From Clostridia bacterium (lineage in GTDB: Bacteria > Bacillota_A > Clostridia > Peptostreptococcales > Anaerovoracaceae): a stretch of DNA of 10,377 bases. The notes below the pieces were generated by a model. The model was not told where the DNA came from and did not search any database. It saw only the letters and a program-made list of their open reading frames with translations. The translations under genes and the position numbers were made by a program. Below, piece after piece: positions 5,648 to 10,377 of the stretch (position 1 is the first letter of the stretch; each line of letters opens with the position of its first letter). The stretch covers positions 1 through 10,377 of the forward strand of contig JAKSSI010000030.1 of NCBI GenBank assembly GCA_024403175.1, in the 5' to 3' direction.

Positions 5648-7365
5648 TACTTACTAACCCTTATATCCTTAACCTTTATCTGGAGCTTTCTTTCGCCCCT
5701 ATATTCGTTGATTTCAAGCTCTCCGGCCACGTCGACCCTCTGGCCACTGAACACTAAATCTCTAAAATCAGCTGCGCTTTGGAACAGTATGCAGCTAATG
5801 CCAATACCGTCTGCAGCAACTATGTTAAATCTCATATGCTGTCCATCTGAACCCATAGTAAAGGCATTGCTAATATGAGCACCCCTTACACAGAACAGTG
5901 GAACAGGATTTGCCTCGCCATAAGGCTCTAATTTTTGCAGTTTTTCAGCAAACTCAAGAGTCTTTTCGTTTTCGGCAAGTTCTTTTTCTATAACAAGGCA
6001 CTCTTCAAGCACATCGGCGTTAAGTTCCACCTGAGCTTTTACAAGTTCTTGCATTTTCTGTCTAAATTCATCGAGGCATTCAGCCTTAAGGCTAAATCCG
6101 CAGGCACCGGCATGTCCACCGAATCTAAGGAACACATCTCCGCAGTTTTCAAACAGTTCATGAAGATTAATTCCCGGAACAGATCTACCTGTACCCTTTA
6201 AGCTGCCATCTTCAGCAGGTGTTACAATGCAAACCGGTTTATGGAAACGCTCTTTTAAATTACCAGCTACAATTCCTGCCACGCCCTCATGGGCACCAGG
6301 CGCGAAAATAACTGGGGCGAATTCACCGCAGTCCTCAGTTTCAAGAGCTCGTTCGCAAATTCTATATGTTTCTTCCTGTACGGATTTTCTTTTGATGTTG
6401 GTTCTTACTGTTTCGTCAGCCAAAGCATCAAGCTGAGACTTGCTTTCAAAACCAGCTAAAAGTTCAACACCTAAAGCTGCAGAATCCATTCTACCCAAAG
6501 CGTTAAGATTTGGTGCAAGAATAAATGCTACGTTGGAAGAAGTGATTATCTTATCGTTTATTTCAAGTCTTTCGAAAAGGCTTGTAAGCCCTATACGGCT
6601 ACGTCTATTTATGCGGTCGAGGCCGTATTTTACAAGACTTCTGTTTTCATCTAAAAGAGGAACAACATCTGCTACAGTTGAGATAGCAACTAAGTCTAAA
6701 AGATTGTTCAGTCTGCTCTTTGTTAAGGTTAAATCGCCCTGAGCCTCCAAAATTCTTTTAACACCCTGAGCTAATTTAAATGCTACGCCGCAGCCAGAAA
6801 GTTCTGCAAAAGGATAATTTGATTCAGCTCTTTTCGGATTAACAAAAAGGCAATCAGGATCTTGTCCGTCTCTTAATCTATGGTGGTCTGTAATAATTAC
6901 TTCCATTCCCAAAGACTTAGCATATTCAACTTCGGCAGGCGAAGTGCTTCCGCAGTCTACGGTAATGAGTAAATCTACATTGTTTGCCTTAATCTTATCG
7001 ATAGCAGCGTTATTAAGGCCATAACCATCTGTAAAACGGCTTGGCACATAATAGCAAACATTTTCCGTTAAGTATCTAATTACTGTGTATAAAAGAGTTG
7101 TGGATGTAACGCCGTCTGCGTCGTAGTCACCGTAAACGCAAATACGCTTACCAAGTTTTGCTGTGTTAATAAGAGTCTGAGCAGCGTCTCTTAAGTCTGG
7201 CAGAAGGAATGGGTCGTAAGTAACCTTTGGTGTTTCGGAGAGGAAATCTTCGATTTTGCTCTCTTCTACCCCTCTATCCCTAATTATCTGAACAATAGAA
7301 GCAGGGACCCCAAAGCGTCCCTGTTCCATGTTATATCTATTCTGTTTTATTATCCACTTTGCCAT
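5647..7365 (-). CDS. recJ: Single-stranded-DNA-specific 5'-3' exonuclease RecJ
   Basis: A 572-residue DHH-family nuclease that degrades single-stranded DNA from the 5' end in recombination and repair. The motifs run in family order: DYDADG (80-85), DCG (137-139), DHH (160-162), SGCGVAFKLAQ (190-200), NALGRM (288-293), then GTGRS (391-395) and RFGGHAGACGF (414-424) in the DHHA1 part, and a C-terminal OB-like segment (about 485-572). All expected metal ligands are present. The length is near the usual 560-580. The ATG is two bases after the stop of the M23 gene, and the stop overlaps ctpA as TAATG, so it is built tightly into an operon of envelope genes. Confidence 0.97.
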   Translation of the reverse strand: MAKWIIKQNRYNMEQGRFGVPASIVQIIRDRGVEESKIEDFLSETPKVTYDPFLLPDLRDAAQTLINTAKLGKRICVYGDYDADGVTSTTLLYTVIRYLTENVCYYVPSRFTDGYGLNNAAIDKIKANNVDLLITVDCGSTSPAEVEYAKSLGMEVIITDHHRLRDGQDPDCLFVNPKRAESNYPFAELSGCGVAFKLAQGVKRILEAQGDLTLTKSRLNNLLDLVAISTVADVVPLLDENRSLVKYGLDRINRRSRIGLTSLFERLEINDKIITSSNVAFILAPNLNALGRMDSAALGVELLAGFESKSQLDALADETVRTNIKRKSVQEETYRICERALETEDCGEFAPVIFAPGAHEGVAGIVAGNLKERFHKPVCIVTPAEDGSLKGTGRSVPGINLHELFENCGDVFLRFGGHAGACGFSLKAECLDEFRQKMQELVKAQVELNADVLEECLVIEKELAENEKTLEFAEKLQKLEPYGEANPVPLFCVRGAHISNAFTMGSDGQHMRFNIVAADGIGISCILFQSAADFRDLVFSGQRVDVAGELEINEYRGERKLQIKVKDIRVSK

Positions 7366-7367
7366 GA

Positions 7368-8534
7368 CTAATAAACACCTGCTTTTACATAGTCAAGAGG
7401 ATTTACATACTGACCATTTACACGAACTTCAAAGTGAAGGTGCGGACCAGTAGACATACCTGTAGAACCTACCTTTGCGATAGTCTGACCTCTTACTACG
7501 ATATCTCCAGCAGATACCAGCAGCTTGGATGAATGTGCATATAAAGTAACAATTCCGCCGCCGTGGTCTATCATTACATAATAACCATAACCGCCAGCAT
7601 TATATGCCGCCTTAATAACCTTACCGCTGTTTGCTGCAAGTATATCTGTACCCATGCCAGCACCAATATCGATACCGGTATGAAGCTTATATTTCTTTAA
7701 TACTGGATGGCGTCTGTTACCAAATGGAGATGTTACTCTTGTACTGGATTTTGCAGGCCAGCACATAGTACCACCAGTGTAGGCTTCCTTGCTTTGCAGA
7801 GCAAGAATTTCAGCAACCAGTTTTTCAGCTTCCTTGTTTAGTTCATCGATTTGAGCCTCGAGCATGGAGTTGTTGTTTTCAACATTCTTTTTCTGCTGAG
7901 CAAGCTTTGCTTCACTTTCATCAAGACCTGCTTTGTAAGCTGTAGCCTCTTCCTGCTGCGCAATAAGTTTTTCCTTAAGCTGCGCAAGTTCTTCTTTCTT
8001 CTGAACAACTACTTCGTAAGCTGTCTGCATATCTTCAAGAAGATCTTCGTCTGAGCTATAAATCTTCTTAGACATTTCCATGTTTGTAAGGAAATCGCTC
8101 ATGCTCTTAGAACCTAAAAGAACAGAGAGTATTCCTATGCTTCCGTTCTTGTACATAGCACGAAGTCTGTCGTTTAAGTTAGAATTGTGAGCATCGATTT
8201 CAGCCTGAAGTGCTTCAAGTTCTGCTAAGGTTTCAACAATCTTTGCCTTTGTATTGTTAATTTCCTTGTTAAGCGCATTGATTTGCTTTTGCGCAGAGTA
8301 AATCTTACTTTCGATATCTTTAATCTGCTTCTTTAAAGCTGCAGCTGTACTCTGGCCAGATTTAAGAGCCTTTTCAAGAGCTGCCAAATCCGCATTGATA
8401 TCGGAAAGTTCGTTCTTTTTATTGGTTATATCATCAGCATAGGAAACTGCAGGCACGCTAAAAGTAAACAGCATAACAAGTACCATGCTGAGCACTAAAA
8501 TCTTTTTAATTGTCCCCTTAAAAATATTTTTCAT
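7368..8534 (-). CDS. Secreted M23 murein hydrolase with N-terminal coiled coil (EnvC/PcsB-like FtsEX partner)
   Basis: A 388-residue secreted protein. A signal peptide spans about 1-33, with probable cleavage after SYA. A long coiled coil follows (about 36-125 and 160-250). Between its arms is RLRAMYKNGSIGILSVLLGSKSMSDF (123-148), a hinge seen in EnvC/PcsB/CwlO-type proteins. The C-terminal LytM/M23 domain (about 262-385) has HTGID (H285, D289), YAH (H334) and GPHLHFE (H365, H367), so all zinc and catalytic groups are present, unlike E. coli EnvC, whose LytM domain is degenerate. It should therefore cut peptide bridges in peptidoglycan itself. It lies 10 bases after ftsX, with AGGGGAA before the ATG. 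The coiled coil is the part that contacts the FtsX extracellular domain in known systems, keeping the enzyme off until FtsE hydrolyses ATP. Confidence 0.93.
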   Translation of the reverse strand: MKNIFKGTIKKILVLSMVLVMLFTFSVPAVSYADDITNKKNELSDINADLAALEKALKSGQSTAAALKKQIKDIESKIYSAQKQINALNKEINNTKAKIVETLAELEALQAEIDAHNSNLNDRLRAMYKNGSIGILSVLLGSKSMSDFLTNMEMSKKIYSSDEDLLEDMQTAYEVVVQKKEELAQLKEKLIAQQEEATAYKAGLDESEAKLAQQKKNVENNNSMLEAQIDELNKEAEKLVAEILALQSKEAYTGGTMCWPAKSSTRVTSPFGNRRHPVLKKYKLHTGIDIGAGMGTDILAANSGKVIKAAYNAGGYGYYVMIDHGGGIVTLYAHSSKLLVSAGDIVVRGQTIAKVGSTGMSTGPHLHFEVRVNGQYVNPLDYVKAGVY

Positions 8535-8544
8535 TATTCCCCTA

Positions 8545-9438
8545 TTATGCCTTAAGGAACTTTCTCATAGATACGATAGAACCAAAGGCACCAATGCTGA
8601 CCCCAAGAGCCACAAAGATTGCAGCGAAGTTCTTGATTACGAAAATTGGGTCAACAAAACCAGATGAAAACAGTGCCACTGCCTGCAAAGAGAACATATC
8701 GTGTAATTCATAATATGCAAGAGCAGATATGCCTAAAGCCAAAGCTGCAGAAATGATGCCGATAAACACACCTTCCAAAAGCAGAGGGCCTCTTATGAAC
8801 CAGTTTGTAGCACCAACGTACTGCATGATTTCGATTTCTTCGCGTCTTGCAAGTACGGTAATTTTAATTGTGTTGCTTACAACTACAACAGATACAACTA
8901 CAAGGAAAAGAATAATTACAAGTGCACCCTTTTGAATTGCATTTGCAACATTGATAACCTTGTTAACTTCATCTGCATAAAATCTAATGTCTTCAACTCC
9001 AACAAGTTTGGAGCAATATGCTTTAACTGAAGAGCCATATTCAAGAGCAGAAAGCTTAACTCTTAAAGAATTTGGCAGAGGGTTTTCGGAAAGAGAATCT
9101 AAAAGATAAGCGCTGTCGCCCCATCTAACTTTAAACTCCTCCATAGCCTTTTCTTTTGAAATCAGTTCAACAGAAGCAACGCCCTCTTTCTTTTCAATCT
9201 GACTCTTTAAGAGGTTTATCTGCTGATCTGTTGTTTCATCCAAAAGGAAAACTTCAACAGTATCAAACTGGGTTTTAACAGTTTCAGTAATGTAGTTGAT
9301 ATTGATTGTAAGGGAAAGTACAACGGCTAAGATAAGAAGCATAGCTGTAATTGAGAAAATTGAAGCTACACTCATGCCCTTGTTTCTAATGCTTTGCTTT
9401 ACAGCCTGCTTAATCGAATAAATTAAATCTTTAAACAT
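8545..9438 (-). CDS. ftsX: Cell division ABC transporter, permease subunit FtsX
   Basis: A 297-residue membrane protein of the FtsX/MacB fold. It has one N-terminal transmembrane segment (about 24-46), an extracellular domain (about 50-165, including FDTVEVFLLD and PNSLRVKL) and three more transmembrane segments (about 170-190, 218-242 and 268-290). The cytoplasmic loop after segment 2 holds ARREEIEIMQYVGATNWFIRGP (197-218), the FtsX motif that contacts FtsE. With FtsE it transmits ATP hydrolysis to an extracellular hydrolase rather than exporting a substrate. The ATG overlaps the end of ftsE by eight bases, and its GGAGG is formed by the last codons of ftsE. Confidence 0.96.
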   Translation of the reverse strand: MFKDLIYSIKQAVKQSIRNKGMSVASIFSITAMLLILAVVLSLTININYITETVKTQFDTVEVFLLDETTDQQINLLKSQIEKKEGVASVELISKEKAMEEFKVRWGDSAYLLDSLSENPLPNSLRVKLSALEYGSSVKAYCSKLVGVEDIRFYADEVNKVINVANAIQKGALVIILFLVVVSVVVVSNTIKITVLARREEIEIMQYVGATNWFIRGPLLLEGVFIGIISAALALGISALAYYELHDMFSLQAVALFSSGFVDPIFVIKNFAAIFVALGVSIGAFGSIVSMRKFLKA

Positions 9439-10108
9439 GGCTGCCTCCTAAACGGCGGTCGGCAATGATGCTTCCGTCGTCAATGGCAATAACACGCTTG
9501 CCCATACGTTCAACGATTTCGGTGGCATGAGTAACCATAACAACTGTTGTGCCTCTGCGGTTAATCATGTTCATAAGTTCCATAATTTCTTTTGCAGTTT
9601 CTTTGTCTAAGTTTCCTGTAGGTTCGTCTGCAATAAGAATCTTTGGGTTGTTGATAATTGCTCTAGCTATTGCAACTCTTTGCTGTTCGCCGCCAGAAAG
9701 CTCAGATGGGAATCTGTCTTTTGCATCAGAAATGCCCATTACTTCAAGCATCGCTGGCACCTGTCTTGCAATAGTTCTTGGTGTAGCATGAACCACTTCC
9801 ATAGCAAATGCCACATTTTCATAAACAGTCTTGTTCTGAAGAAGTCTGAAATCCTGGAAAACCATGCCAACTTGTCTTCTAAGCTTTGGAATTTCCCTGT
9901 TAGACATCTTGCGAAGAGATTTGCCGTTTATAACAATCTCACCCTCATCTGGAGTAATCTCCTTAAGCATAAGCTTAATAAAAGTGGACTTACCTGCACC
10001 AGATGGACCCACTACAAAAACAAAATCACCTTCGTCTATGTGTAAAGTTGCATTTTGCAATGCAACAGTATCTCCGTATTTTTTTGTTACGTTTTTAAAA
10101 TCGATCAC
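9431..10108 (-). CDS. ftsE: Cell division ABC transporter, ATPase subunit FtsE
   Basis: A 225-residue ABC ATPase of the FtsE type. Walker A GPSGAGKS spans 34-41, and the Q loop is at Q85 within GMVFQDFRLL, a stretch typical of FtsE. The signature LSGGE is at 137-141, Walker B ILIADE at 157-162, and the H-loop His at 194. All catalytic residues are present. The start is a GTG at 10108 preceded by AGGGGTG; MIDFKNVTKKYG is the usual FtsE opening. It is the first gene of the operon, directly behind a good promoter. Confidence 0.97.
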   Translation of the reverse strand: MIDFKNVTKKYGDTVALQNATLHIDEGDFVFVVGPSGAGKSTFIKLMLKEITPDEGEIVINGKSLRKMSNREIPKLRRQVGMVFQDFRLLQNKTVYENVAFAMEVVHATPRTIARQVPAMLEVMGISDAKDRFPSELSGGEQQRVAIARAIINNPKILIADEPTGNLDKETAKEIMELMNMINRRGTTVVMVTHATEIVERMGKRVIAIDDGSIIADRRLGGSHV

Positions 10109-10144
10109 TTTGCACCCCTATATATACATATGTAATCACGTTAA

Positions 10145-10172
10145 ATTATACCATATATTTGGTTTATATCAA
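10145..10172 (-). promoter_or_regulatory. Promoter of the ftsE operon
   Basis: On the minus strand TTGATA (10172-10167, five of six matches) and TATAAT (10150-10145, perfect) are 16 bases apart, and TG-G precedes the -10 as an extended element. The start point would be near 10138, giving a leader of about 30 bases before the GTG at 10108. The rest of the gene-free stretch 10109-10241 is AT-rich and shows nothing else I can name. Confidence 0.8.
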
Positions 10173-10213
10173 ATGTAAACCACTAGGGGATGATAGAGAT
10201 TAGATGAAGAATG

Positions 10214-10256
10214 AGTGAAAATATGCGTTTTTCGCTAATTATTACGGTAAAACGCA
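10214..10256 (-). terminator. Weak hairpin terminator of the right-edge gene
   Basis: On the minus strand TGCGTTTT and AAAACGCA (10256-10249 and 10231-10224) pair over eight bases with a 17-base loop, followed by TATTTTCACTC. The first arm lies inside the last codons of the upstream gene. The long loop and short T run make it a modest terminator, but it is rightly placed to separate that gene from ftsE. Confidence 0.4.
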
Positions 10257-10377
10257 GTTATACTCCGCGGCATAAAGCTTATCTAAGGCCTTTGCCGGAT
10301 ATTCCTCGATTTTTCCGCCTCCAAGAAATCTCGTAAGTTCTGCTTTATGCACACCTTTATTCATCTTGTTAATTACA
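10242..10377 (-). CDS. C-terminal end of an unidentified protein (runs off right edge)
   Basis: An open minus-strand frame enters from the right edge and ends at a TAA (10244-10242), giving 44 codons. The visible end includes NKGVHKAELTRFLGGG, KIEEYPAKALDKLYAAEY and the last residues NCVLP. It looks like a soluble, helical, charged tail, and the codon usage fits the neighbours. I do not recognise a family from this fragment. A short internal ATG (codon 5) also exists, but with no ribosome binding site near it, so a partial longer gene is the better reading. Confidence 0.5.
   Translation of the reverse strand, partial: VINKMNKGVHKAELTRFLGGGKIEEYPAKALDKLYAAEYNCVLP

Noticed and set aside
10109..10241. 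Small RNA or short gene upstream of ftsE
   Set aside because: The stretch holds a clear ftsE promoter and AT-rich sequence, with no frame having a ribosome binding site and no stable fold beyond the hairpin already listed.
1..10377. Defence island, prophage or transposon
   Set aside because: All recognisable genes are housekeeping or envelope functions; no integrase, transposase, nuclease-toxin pair or terminal repeats were seen.

Overview
The window looks like a chromosomal segment of a low-to-moderate GC Gram-positive anaerobe of the Clostridia (Eubacteriales). Signs of this are the YerC/YecD-type TrpR-like repressor, FtsEX followed by a secreted coiled-coil M23 peptidase, a PrsW-type membrane protease, a UroD-superfamily methyltransferase of the kind common in anaerobes, and strong AGGAGG-like ribosome binding sites. 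The genus cannot be fixed from the sequence alone. No phage, IS element, CRISPR array, tRNA or rRNA is visible.

Layout from left to right. Positions 1-1260 (minus) hold the N-terminal 420 codons of an isoleucyl-tRNA synthetase that runs off the left edge. Just upstream of it on the same strand, 1298-2218, is a single-frame protein joining an Sfp-type 4'-phosphopantetheinyl transferase to a complete RecX. A short divergent control region (about 2219-2328) has a promoter in each direction and a perfect 14-bp palindrome. To its right is the only plus-strand gene, a small TrpR-like repressor of the YerC/YecD family (2329-2619). Two hairpin terminators (2629-2693) separate it from a converging seven-gene minus-strand operon.

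That operon is read from about 10140 down to 2709: ftsE, ftsX, an M23 murein hydrolase (EnvC/PcsB-like), recJ, a C-terminal processing protease (S41), a PrsW-family intramembrane protease and a UroD-like methyltransferase. Most genes overlap or lie within 15 bases of each other, with stop and start codons fused as TAATG at recJ/ctpA and ctpA/prsW. A good extended -10 promoter lies upstream of ftsE. At the right edge is the 44-codon C-terminal end of an unidentified minus-strand protein, followed by a weak hairpin.

How the genes fit together: FtsEX is an ABC-type transmembrane switch that activates peptidoglycan hydrolases during division and elongation, and the M23 protein is its probable partner. 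CtpA and PrsW are envelope proteases that may mature or degrade extracytoplasmic partners or anti-sigma factors. RecJ, a cytoplasmic DNA repair nuclease, sits in the middle of this envelope set. RecX in the neighbouring unit is a second recombination gene. The most unusual object is the PPTase-RecX fusion. Next come the palindrome in its divergent control region and the sharply different codon usage of the UroD-like gene at the end of the operon.
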